From Lachnospiraceae bacterium (lineage in GTDB: Bacteria > Bacillota > Clostridia > Lachnospirales > Lachnospiraceae), in NCBI GenBank assembly GCA_017500935.1, contig JAFVXW010000085.1, positions 124,001-188,000 of the forward strand: 64,000 nt of DNA. The letters run 5' to 3'. The notes under the pieces are model-generated. The model saw nothing but the letters and a program-made list of their open reading frames with translations. It was not told the origin of the DNA and did not search any database. The translations under genes were made by a program, and so were the position numbers. This document shows positions 1 to 8,819 of the stretch, piece after piece; the first letter of the stretch is position 1; each line of letters begins with the position of its first letter.

Positions 1-2554
1 CAACGCCGTTTTCAACAGCCCATGCTGCTTTTACCTTGCCTGCCTTGTGCAGTTCATAGAAGGTATTCCATACATTCTTGCTATCTTCTACATCTTTACC
101 TTCAAACAGGTATACGGGATGACCTGCTTCCTTAAATTCAGGAGAAAGTACTTCGTCTGCCTTTAAAGGAGCGATCGCAAAGGAGATCAGTGTAGGAGGT
201 ACGTCCATGTCAAGGAAGGTACCGTACATGGAGTCCTTGCCGCCGATTGCGGCTGCGCCAAGGTCAAGCTGTGCATCCATTGCACCAAGCAGTGCGGAGA
301 AGGGCTTGCCCCAACGGGTAGGCTCCTGACGGAGTCTTTCAAAGAATTCCTGGAAAGTCAGGTATGCTTTGGACTGATCTGCGCCCGCTGCAACCAGCTT
401 AGCCATGGAAGTAAATACTGCATTGTAAGCACCTGCGTAAGGATCTACACAGGTCTGTTCAGGATCAAAGCCCCATGCCATGACACTTGCCTGATCGGTA
501 ACCTGTCCGGGAAGAACAGGGAACATAGCTGCCATAGCCTGTGCGGGAGTACGCTGGGTCTTGCCGCCAAAAGGCATCAGAATGCTGCCTGCGCCGATGG
601 AACCGTCGAAACGTTCTGTCAGACCTCTGCGGGAAGCGGATTTTAAGCTGCCTGCGATGGTCTTTAAGTCAAGTGCCTTATCAGCTGCAAGTTCCTGTCT
701 GTCTTTTTCGGTTACTTCAACCTGTGCATGTTTTACAGCACCGTTGGTATTTAAGAATTCACGGCTTAAGTTAGCGATGGTAACACCGTTCCATTCCATA
801 ACCATACGTGCTTCTTCGGTAACAACTGCCACACGGTATGCTTCCAGGTTTTCAGCTTCTGCTGCTGCAATGAATTTATCCACATCTTCAGCAGCAACGA
901 CAACAGCCATACGCTCCTGGGATTCGGAGATTGCGATTTCAGTACCGTCAAGACCTTCGTATTTTTTACGAACTGCATCCAGATTGATCTTTAAGCCGTC
1001 TGCAAGTTCACCGATTGCCACGCTGACACCGCCTGCACCGAAGTCGTTACAGCGTTTGATCAGACGGGTTACTTCGCTGTTGCGGAACAGTCTCTGGATC
1101 TTACGTTCTTCGGGTGCATTACCCTTCTGAACTTCGGATGCCATAGTAGTCAGGGATTTTAAGTTGTGGCTCTTGGAAGAACCGGTTGCACCGCCGATAC
1201 CGTCACGGCCGGTACGACCGCCCAAAAGAACGATCACATCGCCCGGAAGAGGACATTCACGGCGTACATTGTATGCGGGAGCTGCAGCAACTACCGCACC
1301 GCATTCCATACGTTTTGCAATATAACCATCGTGATAGATTTCTGCTACATGGCCGGTTGCCAGACCGATCTGGTTACCATAGGAAGAATAGCCTGCAGCT
1401 GCAGTCTGTGCAATCTTACGCTGGGGAAGCTTGCCGGGAATGGTATCCTTGATCGCTACTCTGGGATCTCCGCCGCCGGTTACACGCATTGCCTGATGTA
1501 CATATGCACGGCCGGAAAGGGGATCTCGGATACAGCCGCCGATACAGGTAGCTGCGCCGCCGAAAGGCTCGATTTCGGTAGGATGGTTATGGGTTTCATT
1601 TTTGAACATTAACAGCCAGTCCTGTTCCTCGCCGTCTACCGTAGCGGTAACATGGATGGAACATGCGTTGATCTCTTCGCTCTCATCCAGTTCAGGAATC
1701 AGGCCGCGTTTCTTTAAGGTCTTAACACCGATGGTAGCAATATCCATCAGAGTCTGGGGACGCTTTGCTGCCTTTTCTTCGCCGTATACTTCCACACGTG
1801 CTGCCAGATAACGCTCATAAGCTGCTGCAACAGCAGGATCATGAATCTGTACATTGTCAATGTGGGTGGAGAAAGTGGTGTGACGGCAGTGGTCAGACCA
1901 GTAGGTATCTACAACACGGATCTCAGTGATGGTGGGATCGCGGTGTTCATCTTCTTTAAAATAAGTCTGTAAGAATTTCAGGTCATCCAGATCCATTGCC
2001 AGACCAAGGCGATCCAGAAGTTCGGTCAGAGCTGCTTCATCCATTCCGATAAAACCGGTAACGGTATCTACAGCAGTGGGAATCTCATATTCAACCTTTA
2101 AGGTCTCAACAGGCTCTAAAGATGCTTCTCTGGATTCAACGGGGTTAATTACATACTTTTTGATCTTTTCCAGATCTTCTGCGGAAATATCGCCTGCAAG
2201 CATATAAACCTTTGCGGTACGCACTGCAGGACGGTCGCCCTGAGTCATCAGCTGAATACACTGACTTGCAGAATCTGCACGCTGGTCAAACTGACCGGGA
2301 AGGGATTCCACTGCAAAAACAGTATATCCTTCAGCAGGACATTCAGTCATGGTATCGTCAACCTGGGGTTCGGAAAATACGGTTGCAACTGCACGCGCAA
2401 ACACATCGTCTTCCAGACCTTCCGCATCATAGCGGTTGATCAGACGTAAATCTGTCAGTGCGGAAATACCCAGCAGACTGCGCAGTTCTTTTAACAGACC
2501 GGCTGCTTCATGGCGCAGAGCGGGCTTCTTTTCAACATAAATTCTTTTTACCAT
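1..2554 (-). CDS. purL: Phosphoribosylformylglycinamidine synthase (partial, C-terminus beyond left edge)
   Basis: Catalyses the fourth step of de novo purine synthesis, FGAR + glutamine + ATP to FGAM. The visible 851 residues read without a stop from an ATG at 2554 that follows an AGAGGA Shine-Dalgarno. They contain the FGAM-synthase signature NETHNHPT near residue 318 and GGRTGRDGIGGATGSS near residue 445, then the second AIRS-like half with GGKDSMYGTF. This matches the large single-chain clostridial form (about 1,250 residues), so the missing third should hold the rest of the synthetase and the glutaminase domain. It lies 26 bases downstream of purM in the same orientation, so the two are almost surely co-transcribed. 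The identity is certain; the form of the C-terminus is inferred. Confidence 0.96.
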   Translation of the reverse strand, partial: MVKRIYVEKKPALRHEAAGLLKELRSLLGISALTDLRLINRYDAEGLEDDVFARAVATVFSEPQVDDTMTECPAEGYTVFAVESLPGQFDQRADSASQCIQLMTQGDRPAVRTAKVYMLAGDISAEDLEKIKKYVINPVESREASLEPVETLKVEYEIPTAVDTVTGFIGMDEAALTELLDRLGLAMDLDDLKFLQTYFKEDEHRDPTITEIRVVDTYWSDHCRHTTFSTHIDNVQIHDPAVAAAYERYLAARVEVYGEEKAAKRPQTLMDIATIGVKTLKKRGLIPELDESEEINACSIHVTATVDGEEQDWLLMFKNETHNHPTEIEPFGGAATCIGGCIRDPLSGRAYVHQAMRVTGGGDPRVAIKDTIPGKLPQRKIAQTAAAGYSSYGNQIGLATGHVAEIYHDGYIAKRMECGAVVAAAPAYNVRRECPLPGDVIVLLGGRTGRDGIGGATGSSKSHNLKSLTTMASEVQKGNAPEERKIQRLFRNSEVTRLIKRCNDFGAGGVSVAIGELADGLKINLDAVRKKYEGLDGTEIAISESQERMAVVVAAEDVDKFIAAAEAENLEAYRVAVVTEEARMVMEWNGVTIANLSREFLNTNGAVKHAQVEVTEKDRQELAADKALDLKTIAGSLKSASRRGLTERFDGSIGAGSILMPFGGKTQRTPAQAMAAMFPVLPGQVTDQASVMAWGFDPEQTCVDPYAGAYNAVFTSMAKLVAAGADQSKAYLTFQEFFERLRQEPTRWGKPFSALLGAMDAQLDLGAAAIGGKDSMYGTFLDMDVPPTLISFAIAPLKADEVLSPEFKEAGHPVYLFEGKDVEDSKNVWNTFYELHKAGKVKAAWAVENGV

Positions 2555-2580
2555 TGTTATCCTCTTTCGTCCGGTTTTTA

Positions 2581-3618
2581 TTATTCCAGAATGATACCTT
2601 CATTGCTGTCGATGATCTGGCCGATCACATATGCGTCAACGCCTTCTTTTGCAAGAGCTTCCACTGCAACATCCACAGTTTCTGCGCTTACGATCAGAGC
2701 CATACCAACGCCCATGTTGTAGGTATTGTACATATCTCTTTCAGGAATATTGCCTTCTTTCTGGAGAAGATTGAAAATAGGAAGAACCTTGATGGAAGCC
2801 TTGTCGATCTTCGCAGTCAGGCCTTCGGGGATACAGCGGGGAATATTCTCATAGAAACCGCCGCCGGTGATGTGGCTTACGCCATGTACTTCTGCTGCTT
2901 CAATAGCTGCCAGTACGGGTTTTACATAAATAACGGTAGGAGTTAAAAGTGCTTCGCCAAGGGTCTGGCCAAGTTCTTCATAATATTTGTTCAGATCGCA
3001 GTTTTCAACGTCGAAAACCTTGCGAACCAGAGAGTAGCCGTTGGAATGACAGCCGCTGGAAGGAAGTGCCAGCACTACGTCGCCTGCTTTCATCTGCTTC
3101 TGGTCAATAACCTTGGTCTTGTCCACGATACCAACTGCAAAACCAGCCAGATCGTAGTCATCAGCTGCCATGGTTCCGGGATGTTCTGCGGTTTCACCGC
3201 CAACCAGTGCACAGCCAGCCTGTACGCAGCCTTCTGCCACGCCGGAAACTAAGGTTGCAACCTTTTCAGGGTCATTTTTGCCGATTGCGATATAATCAAG
3301 GAAAGTGATGGGCTTTGCGCCGCAGCAAACGATATCGTTTACACACATAGCTACACAGTCGATACCAACCGTATCATGCTTGTCCATGATCTGTGCGATA
3401 CGCTGTTTGGTGCCGACACCGTCAGTGCCCATTACTAAAGTAGGCTCTTCCATACCTTTGATGTCAGGAGTAAAAAGGCCGCCAAAGCCGCCAATATCGG
3501 AAACAACGCCCGGGATCATCGTACGTGCAACGTGTTTTTTCATCAGGCGTACGCCTTCGTAACCAGCTTCAATATTTACGCCTGCTGCAGCGTATGAAGC
3601 GGAATGAGATTTTTCCAT
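2581..3618 (-). CDS. purM: Phosphoribosylformylglycinamidine cyclo-ligase (AIR synthetase)
   Basis: Converts FGAM to AIR, the step after PurL. The 345-residue product has the normal family length. It shows the N-terminal [12 protein letters not shown] segment, the MGTDGVGTK nucleotide loop, the [12 protein letters not shown] segment with the conserved Asp, the GGETAEHPG motif and [13 protein letters not shown]. The start at 3618 is preceded by an AAAGGAAAT ribosome-binding site. It sits between purC (101 bases upstream, with a hairpin in the gap) and purL (26 bases downstream). Nothing unusual is seen in the protein. Confidence 0.97.
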   Translation of the reverse strand: MEKSHSASYAAAGVNIEAGYEGVRLMKKHVARTMIPGVVSDIGGFGGLFTPDIKGMEEPTLVMGTDGVGTKQRIAQIMDKHDTVGIDCVAMCVNDIVCCGAKPITFLDYIAIGKNDPEKVATLVSGVAEGCVQAGCALVGGETAEHPGTMAADDYDLAGFAVGIVDKTKVIDQKQMKAGDVVLALPSSGCHSNGYSLVRKVFDVENCDLNKYYEELGQTLGEALLTPTVIYVKPVLAAIEAAEVHGVSHITGGGFYENIPRCIPEGLTAKIDKASIKVLPIFNLLQKEGNIPERDMYNTYNMGVGMALIVSAETVDVAVEALAKEGVDAYVIGQIIDSNEGIILE

Positions 3619-3672
3619 AAGTATTTCCTTTCCGGTACTGCCAGTTTAAGCAGTCCTGTGACATATTAACAC

Positions 3673-3708
3673 CAGAGGATTCACCGCATTACAGCAATGA
3701 ACCCTCTG
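3673..3708 (-). promoter_or_regulatory. Hairpin in the purC-purM gap
   Basis: An imperfect inverted repeat (CAGAGGATTC at 3673-3682 against GAACCCTCTG at 3699-3708, one mismatch, with a small inner CATT/AATG stem) fills most of the gap between purC and purM. There is no T-run behind it on the minus strand, so it is more likely an mRNA-processing or stabilising hairpin than a terminator. No protein or ligand can be assigned from sequence. Confidence 0.4.
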
Positions 3709-3719
3709 TACAGTTTCTA

Positions 3720-4400
3720 TTAAGCAAAAAACAGCTCGGACAGAGTCATGGGATCAATGTACTTGCCATCCTTATAAACACGCATGTTACCGGATGCGAT
3801 CTCATCGATCAGCATTACGTTGCCTTCTGCATCATAGCCATATTCAAATTTGATATCGTAAAGGATCAGGCCTTTTTCTTTCAGATCATCTGCTACGATC
3901 TGGGTGATCTTCTGGGTCATATCCTTCATATCGTCATACTGCTGCTCGGTCATTACACCAAGAACCACCAGGCCGTCTTTGGTAACCAGAGGATCGCCCA
4001 GGTCATCATTCTTGAAAGTGGTCTCAACATATGCGGGCAGGTCTGCGCCTTCTTCCACATACTGGCAGTAACGGCGGAAGAAACTTCCTACTGCTTTGTG
4101 TCTGCAGATTACTTCAAGACCCTTGCCAAACACCTTTGCAGGCTTTACTTCCATAGTAGTGTTTTCCAGATCAGCGCTTACATAGTGAGTTCTGATGCCT
4201 GCTGCATTGATCTTTTCAAAGAAATAAATAGACATGCGAAGGTTTACATCGCCGACACCGTCGATGGTCAGACCTACGGAATTCTCACCGGGATCGAACA
4301 CACCGTCTTTACCGGTGCAATCATCTTTGAACTTTAACAGATAATTGCCATTGTCGAGTGCGAAAACGTCTTTGGTTTTGCCAGTGTAAACATGCTGCAT
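3720..4400 (-). CDS. purC: SAICAR synthetase
   Basis: Phosphoribosylaminoimidazole-succinocarboxamide synthase joins CAIR and aspartate using ATP. The 226-residue product begins [13 protein letters not shown], the usual N-terminal ATP-binding segment, and carries [24 protein letters not shown] and [13 protein letters not shown] with [11 protein letters not shown] near the C-terminus, all PurC hallmarks. A longer start at 4415 is open, but the GGAGGA Shine-Dalgarno lies just inside that extension, 8 bases before the ATG at 4400, so 4400 is the true start. The gene follows gntR after 34 bases and precedes purM, so it heads the purine part of the operon. Confidence 0.96.
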   Translation of the reverse strand: MQHVYTGKTKDVFALDNGNYLLKFKDDCTGKDGVFDPGENSVGLTIDGVGDVNLRMSIYFFEKINAAGIRTHYVSADLENTTMEVKPAKVFGKGLEVICRHKAVGSFFRRYCQYVEEGADLPAYVETTFKNDDLGDPLVTKDGLVVLGVMTEQQYDDMKDMTQKITQIVADDLKEKGLILYDIKFEYGYDAEGNVMLIDEIASGNMRVYKDGKYIDPMTLSELFFA

Positions 4401-4434
4401 TTTTTTGTCCTCCATTTTTTCATAAGAACTTTAT

Positions 4435-5154
4435 TTATAGTTTCTTTCTTAACACAGTTTGTAAAAACAGTGAATCCACGAAGTATTCTTTTGAATAAAA
4501 GATTGCTCTGCCTCCAATATCATAGTCAACTTCTTCAAGATTCAAAATGGGACTTCCTACAGGAATCTCCAACAGTCCGGCCAGCCGCTCATCAGCCACC
4601 ATCGCATGAATCTCAGTAAGATCCATATAAGATGATACTTCACAAAATCGGGGCAGAAAATCATAGATCGGATATCTAAGATCCGTTATCTCATACTTGT
4701 GTCTGACCAGTTGTTTTTCCAAAATATCCTCACAATAGATTGCGGGGTTACCGTCTGCTGTACATAATCGGCAGATCCTAAGGACCTGTGTTCCAACCGG
4801 AATCTGAAGCTTGCGTGCGGCAAGTTCATCCGCACTTTCTTCATAAACCTCCGACAACACAACTTCAGGCTCATATCCGTTTAATTTGATGATATCCAGA
4901 AACTCCACAAACAGATCCATACGATTTGCCACGTTCAGAACATGACGGTTGATCACTGTACCCACACCGTGACGCCTGGTAATGAATCCTTCCCGCTCCA
5001 GCTCCGGCAGGATATCCCTCAAATGAGTGCGGCTGATTCCCAGCATCTCGGCCAGGATATTCTCCCGGGGCAGCCGATCACACTCTGCAAAGATCCCACT
5101 CTTCATTTCATACAGAAGCTTTCCGCGGATTGAATCAGAATCTTCCATTTTCAT
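4435..5154 (-). CDS. GntR/HutC-family transcriptional regulator
   Basis: A 239-residue one-component regulator. Residues 1-70 form a winged helix-turn-helix (ENILAEMLGISRTHLRDILPELEREGFITRRHGVGT). Residues 90-235 resemble the UTRA ligand-binding domain, with the typical GxPxLxLEEVDYD and YSKEYF strands. It is immediately upstream of purC on the same strand (34-base gap), so it may be the first gene of the pur transcript. It is also divergent from the URO-D gene at 5600. A 25-base palindrome at 5171-5195, just before its start, is a likely autoregulatory operator. Whether it controls purine genes, the URO-D gene or both is open; the effector is not deducible. Start weakly supported (CGGAG, 5-base spacing). 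Confidence 0.85.
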   Translation of the reverse strand: MKMEDSDSIRGKLLYEMKSGIFAECDRLPRENILAEMLGISRTHLRDILPELEREGFITRRHGVGTVINRHVLNVANRMDLFVEFLDIIKLNGYEPEVVLSEVYEESADELAARKLQIPVGTQVLRICRLCTADGNPAIYCEDILEKQLVRHKYEITDLRYPIYDFLPRFCEVSSYMDLTEIHAMVADERLAGLLEIPVGSPILNLEEVDYDIGGRAIFYSKEYFVDSLFLQTVLRKKL

Positions 5155-5170
5155 ACTGTCTCCGTCTCAC

Positions 5171-5195
5171 CCCTAAAAGGTAATACCTTTCAGGG
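5171..5195. promoter_or_regulatory. Candidate GntR-type operator (palindrome)
   Basis: A perfect 15-base palindrome AAAGGTAATACCTTT (5176-5190) is extended outward by matching CCCT/AGGG ends to 25 bases with a single mismatched flank pair. It starts 17 bases upstream of the gntR start codon. HutC-subfamily repressors are known to bind GT-N-TA-N-AC type palindromes near their own genes, so this is the natural operator candidate. It lacks a T-run and is not a terminator. Confidence 0.6.
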
Positions 5196-5511
5196 ACTAC
5201 ATCATTATAAAAAAAAAAACAATGTTTTGCAACAGAAAATGCGCTGAAAAATGACTGCCATATGTTCAATATTTCATACAATATCACATTGACCTGATCA
5301 GCGTATCCTTTGACATTTCCCGCTAACTGCCAATTCTATTGTATCACATAATTGCTTGGCAGGACAATACAACTCCTGATTTATCTTTAATCGGTGTAAC
5401 TATTTTTTCTTCTATATACATATACCCGACTCCTTCCTTCCCAAATTTATGCTCAGATATCCTCCCCTGTCTTTGACTGTCAAAATCCCACATACTTCTG
5501 ACCAAATGCGC

Positions 5512-5540
5512 TTGCATCCTGTTTCTTCATTCCTTATACT
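5512..5540 (+). promoter_or_regulatory. Sigma-A-type promoter for URO-D gene 1
   Basis: TTGCAT (5512-5517), 17-base spacer, TATACT (5535-5540). The expected start of transcription near 5547 gives a short leader to the Shine-Dalgarno at 5584. The rest of the 445-base gntR/URO-D gap is AT-rich; apart from this and the 5171 palindrome I see no gene or RNA structure in it. Confidence 0.55.
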
Positions 5541-5599
5541 AATACTAATAAAAAAAAGAAATTCCGACAATCTTTTTTACCTTGGAAAGGAGAACAAAT

Positions 5600-6808
5600 A
5601 TGACTTCCAGAGAACGTGTGCAGGCAGTCCTTTCACATCAGATTCCTGACCGTATTCCCAATGGTCTCGGTGCTTGTGAAACTGCCGGTCTTCATATCGT
5701 TGCATATGACAATCTCCAAAAGATCCTGAATACTCCCTGGCAGCCGCCCCGCCTTGACACCTTTATGACCAATGCCGTTTTTGAGGACTCGGTGATCCGT
5801 GCCATGGACGGCGATATCATGCTGTTGGCTTCCGGCAACATGTGCCCCAGCCCTCTTCGCGGCAACAATATCGAACAATACTGGAAAGTGCAGAAGCTCT
5901 GGGGACGCACATTCAAGGTTCCTGTCTGTGAGGAATTCGAAGAACGTCCGGACGGCACTCTTGTCTGGAAAAACAGAGGCAATGCCATCTGCCCTGCCGG
6001 AACATACTTTTTTGATCCTGCAGAGCCTACCGATCTGCTCATTGATTTCGAGATTCCCGATCCGGACAAATTCCATCCCTGCGATACCTATTCTGACGAT
6101 TTTCTGCGCACATTGGAAGAAACAGCCCGCAAATTATATGAAGAAACCGATCTTTCCCTGTGTCTTGGTGAAAGCATTACCGATCTGCAGGTGGGTCCTG
6201 CCCCCGGTGTCGGCTCCATGATTCTGATGCTGGAAGCACCGGAAGTTTATCACGCATTCCTTCAAAAGTGTGTAGACGCTTCCTTAAAACAGATCAAACT
6301 GTTGGATCAGGCTGTTGGCAAATATGTGGACATCCTCTCCGTTGCCCACGATTTTGGAGATAACCGCGATGTAACGATCGGTCCTGACCTGTGGCGCAAA
6401 ATCTACAAGCCTTATTACAAACAATGGTTTGACGGTTGGAAATCTCTCACTGGCATGAAGATCAATCTGCATTCCTGCGGTGCCATTTCCAATATCATCG
6501 GAGACCTGATTGAATGCGGTGTCAAGATCCTCAATCCTGTGCAAACCTCCGCTGCCAATATGTCTATCGACTCTTTGAAACAGCGTTTCGGCAAAGATGT
6601 CATTTTCTGGGGCGGTGCCTATGATGCACAGCTGATCCCGGAACATGCCTCTTATGACGAGGTTTATCAGGCAGTTTACACGAACACAAAAAAACTTGGA
6701 GACGGCGGCAACTTTATCTTCTCCGGTGTCCATAACCTGCCTGCCACCATTCCCGAATCTCATTTAAAAGCTATGATCGATGCCTACAAAGCTGCCAGAT
6801 ACTATTGA
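5600..6808 (+). CDS. URO-D-family protein 1 (methyltransferase-like)
   Basis: A 402-residue member of the uroporphyrinogen decarboxylase superfamily, which also holds the cobalamin-dependent methyltransferases MtaA, MtbA and CmuA. It begins TSRERVQAVLSHQIPDRIP, the usual opening of these clostridial members, and carries LHSCG (His291, Cys293), matching the zinc-ligand segment of the methyltransferase group, followed by DLIECGVKILNPVQ and FWGGAYD. The ATG at 5600 is chosen because GGAAAGGAG ends 7 bases before it; the TTG at 5582 lies inside that site. No haem genes are near, so true URO decarboxylase activity is unlikely. It is divergent from gntR. A methyl-transfer role is inferred and the substrate is unknown. 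Confidence 0.85.
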   Translation: MTSRERVQAVLSHQIPDRIPNGLGACETAGLHIVAYDNLQKILNTPWQPPRLDTFMTNAVFEDSVIRAMDGDIMLLASGNMCPSPLRGNNIEQYWKVQKLWGRTFKVPVCEEFEERPDGTLVWKNRGNAICPAGTYFFDPAEPTDLLIDFEIPDPDKFHPCDTYSDDFLRTLEETARKLYEETDLSLCLGESITDLQVGPAPGVGSMILMLEAPEVYHAFLQKCVDASLKQIKLLDQAVGKYVDILSVAHDFGDNRDVTIGPDLWRKIYKPYYKQWFDGWKSLTGMKINLHSCGAISNIIGDLIECGVKILNPVQTSAANMSIDSLKQRFGKDVIFWGGAYDAQLIPEHASYDEVYQAVYTNTKKLGDGGNFIFSGVHNLPATIPESHLKAMIDAYKAARYY

Positions 6809-6831
6809 TCAAAGCATCCCCCAATACTGAT

Positions 6832-6878
6832 ACAAGCCGGACGATCCGTAGTTTCTCACGTTTTGTCCGGCTTGTTTT
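6832..6878 (+). terminator. Rho-independent terminator after URO-D gene 1
   Basis: An 11-bp stem (ACAAGCCGGAC / GTCCGGCTTGT) followed by TTTTA ends the plus-strand transcript 24 bases after the stop codon. Confidence 0.85.
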
Positions 6879-6948
6879 ATGATATCGGAATCACAGGCGT
6901 GCAGAGCTCTCTCAATCCGCCAGACATCTTTTGCCTCCGCATCATTTT

Positions 6949-8025
6949 TTATGCTCCAAAATGTTTGTCCATATAATCAATATACAGATTCCAGTCCTCA
7001 CGCCCCAGATAATGATCGCCGGTACGCACATGATACCCGATCATCCCTTCCTGATACTTGCATAAAGGCTGCGGAATCACATCTTCACAGACAAAACCTG
7101 TCAGTCCCAGTTTGCGGTATACCTCATCCGCAGCATAACAGGATAAAAATTCGGAAACAGGATCCGCCCACCAGTCAAGTTCTGCACTTGCAACATATAC
7201 ATGCCGGGGTGCACTTGCTGCCACCAGAAAATGCTGGTCAAAAGGCTGTTCGTCTTCTTTTCCGGCATATTTTTTATAATTGTCACAGAACCAGTGCGGG
7301 AACACGTTGGTAATCTTTTCGATCATCTCTCCTTTCTTACCGCGCAGGATTGCTGCACCGCTGCAGCCAGAATCGTTGGAAATGACCATTTTAAAGCGCT
7401 CATCCAGCATACCTGCCACCAAGGCTGTTTTTCCCAGTCTTGAGTGACCGATTACTGCTGCCCTGTCAGGATCCAGACACTCCAGAGTCAGCGCATAGTC
7501 CAGTGCTCTGGAAGCCGCCCATGCCCACATACGGATCTTGCCGGCATGATAAGGCTGCTTTTCCACGCCCTTGTATAAAATTTCAACCAAAGGATCGCTT
7601 TCCAGCTTACAGGTCTGTTCATCCATTGTCACATCATTATAACAAAAAGACACTACTGCATAACCGCGGTCGCAGATTTCCTCCACCGGAAGGTATCTGT
7701 CCGGCACCGCATCTCTGAAATTGATGTGTACAAAAAAGGGGACTTTTTCTTTCCTTTCAGGAATGGAGGTGTAAATCGGGAATGAAAAACTGTCCTCTCC
7801 AAAATGGGCTGTCAGGATTACTTTGCTGATCCTGGCACGTCCTGCGCAGAAAATATAGTCCTGCGGAATCACTTCCCAGCTTAAACTGTCATGCTCTTTG
7901 GGCATGAAACCGTATTCTTCCATACATAAAAGATCAATGATCTCTTTTCTTCGTTCCTCCCAGCTTTGCGCCTTTTCATCCCATATGGGCATCAGACCGC
8001 GTTCTTTTATCAGATTCTCAAGCAT
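6949..8025 (-). CDS. CE15-like glucuronoyl esterase / alpha-beta hydrolase
   Basis: A 358-residue alpha/beta hydrolase without a signal peptide, so intracellular. GHSRLGK (193-199, Ser195) is the nucleophile elbow typical of bacterial CE15 glucuronoyl esterases. NDSGCSGAA (217-225) holds the acidic position, and RTGDHYLGREDW has the catalytic His338 followed by the conserved acidic-Asp-Trp segment. CE15 enzymes cleave esters of (4-O-methyl) glucuronic acid linking xylan to lignin; a cytoplasmic member would act on small imported esters. GGAGG lies 7 bases before the ATG. It is convergent with URO-D gene 1. Acetyl-xylan-esterase-like activity is the alternative. Confidence 0.8.
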   Translation of the reverse strand: MLENLIKERGLMPIWDEKAQSWEERRKEIIDLLCMEEYGFMPKEHDSLSWEVIPQDYIFCAGRARISKVILTAHFGEDSFSFPIYTSIPERKEKVPFFVHINFRDAVPDRYLPVEEICDRGYAVVSFCYNDVTMDEQTCKLESDPLVEILYKGVEKQPYHAGKIRMWAWAASRALDYALTLECLDPDRAAVIGHSRLGKTALVAGMLDERFKMVISNDSGCSGAAILRGKKGEMIEKITNVFPHWFCDNYKKYAGKEDEQPFDQHFLVAASAPRHVYVASAELDWWADPVSEFLSCYAADEVYRKLGLTGFVCEDVIPQPLCKYQEGMIGYHVRTGDHYLGREDWNLYIDYMDKHFGA

Positions 8026-8140
8026 GTAAGTTCCTCCCTTTATCAGCAGAAAAGAGTGTCTGCGTTTTTCTTTATAATATTATCATATCAGATTTTTTCA
8101 CCGCTACAAGAGTTTCCTGTTTGCTTCTGAAAACTAAATC

Positions 8141-8178
8141 AGGCAGAACGGTGTCTGATAGTACACGGTTCTGCCTTT
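8141..8178. terminator. Bidirectional terminator hairpin
   Basis: A 9-bp stem AGGCAGAAC / GTTCTGCCT (8141-8149 / 8168-8176) with an inner GTGT/ACAC extension, followed by TTT on the plus strand and a GATTTAGTTTT tract on the minus strand. It separates the 33-residue gene at 8204 from the esterase start at 8025. Confidence 0.7.
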
Positions 8179-8203
8179 TACTTATTTTGCCGATTCATTT
8201 TGA

Positions 8204-8305
8204 TCATTTACCCGGTCTGGTCTTTCCACCGTTTTCAAACCACCAGCACCAGATACCTGCTGCCACAGCGATCACAATCAACACAATTGCTACCATATCC
8301 TGCAT
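8204..8305 (-). CDS. Small single-span membrane protein (33 aa)
   Basis: A very short open frame not obvious from length alone. The product starts MQDMVAIVLIVIAVAAG and continues IWCWWFENGGKTRPGK: one hydrophobic helix (about residues 4-20), an aromatic interface WCWWF, then a basic tail, so the N-terminus should be outside and the tail in the cytoplasm. Support comes from a full GGAGG with a 7-base spacer before the ATG and from the terminator just downstream at 8141-8178. Similar tiny membrane proteins are common in Lachnospiraceae, usually of unknown function. No function is proposed. Confidence 0.7.
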   Translation of the reverse strand: MQDMVAIVLIVIAVAAGIWCWWFENGGKTRPGK

Positions 8306-8407
8306 CTTTTTTCCTCCGTGATGTAAATTCCGTACTGTCATTTTACAACACTATAGCGTTACATTTTCGCTAAGACACAGGCTTGTGCAGCTTAATTTCC
8401 TTAACGT

Positions 8408-8623
8408 TTACCATTCCGTCTTTACATCTGATTCCAAAAGATTATATTTTTTTAAAAAGTCCTGTTTATCCCTGTCACTGCGGATCAGCATCACATCCCT
8501 AAACTGTCCGGTATGCACATTTTTAAATCCGGCAACCTTTTCTCCTGTACAGATACTGCTTCTGATCACAGCCTTTTCATTTTCCCTGTCAAAAACTTCC
8601 GTACGATTCTTTCTGCCAAACAT
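8408..8623 (-). CDS. Small conserved-looking hypothetical protein (71 aa)
   Basis: Begins MFGRKNRTEVFDREN and includes VIRSSICTGEKVAGFKN and a lysine/aspartate-rich C-terminal third. I recognise the SICTGEKVAGF style from short clostridial hypothetical proteins, but know no function. The ATG at 8623 is chosen because AAGGAG sits 7 bases upstream; an in-frame ATG at 8644 has no such site. No signal peptide or membrane segment is visible, so it should be cytoplasmic. It stands alone between the 33-residue gene and the T-box leader. Confidence 0.65.
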   Translation of the reverse strand: MFGRKNRTEVFDRENEKAVIRSSICTGEKVAGFKNVHTGQFRDVMLIRSDRDKQDFLKKYNLLESDVKTEW

Positions 8624-8781
8624 CGCTTTTCTCCTTGTAAACATTTGTTTTTCCTACATAAATATTTTACCACATCCGGATAAAAGCGTCAAAAATTCCC
8701 TGCCGGCATATTATAAATCAGAGATATTTTTCAAATACCGCTGTACATGAGAAGCCCCAAACAGCATCTGTACAAAAACTA

Positions 8782-8810
8782 TTGACAAATCTTGTTTTCA
8801 GGCGTAAAAT
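8782..8810 (+). promoter_or_regulatory. Promoter of the T-box/trpB transcript
   Basis: A consensus TTGACA (8782-8787), 17-base spacer and TAAAAT (8805-8810). Transcription would begin near 8817, just ahead of T-box stem I. Confidence 0.85.
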
Positions 8811-8819
8811 ACAGGAAAT

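Noticed and set aside
2458-2946. Long plus-strand open frame opposite purL/purM, and similar long antisense frames opposite other genes (for example 39833-40342, 35715-36956)
   Set aside because: They lie opposite clearly homologous coding genes, lack ribosome-binding sites and have unnatural composition.
4401-4415. Upstream start for purC at 4415
   Set aside because: The Shine-Dalgarno GGAGGA lies inside that extension, with ideal spacing to the ATG at 4400.
8727-8743. Identical 17-base sequence TTTTTCAAATACCGCTG at 8727 and 48386
   Set aside because: One shared 17-mer in 64 kb is not far from chance, and the two contexts (upstream of the T-box promoter, upstream of the MFS gene) have nothing else in common.
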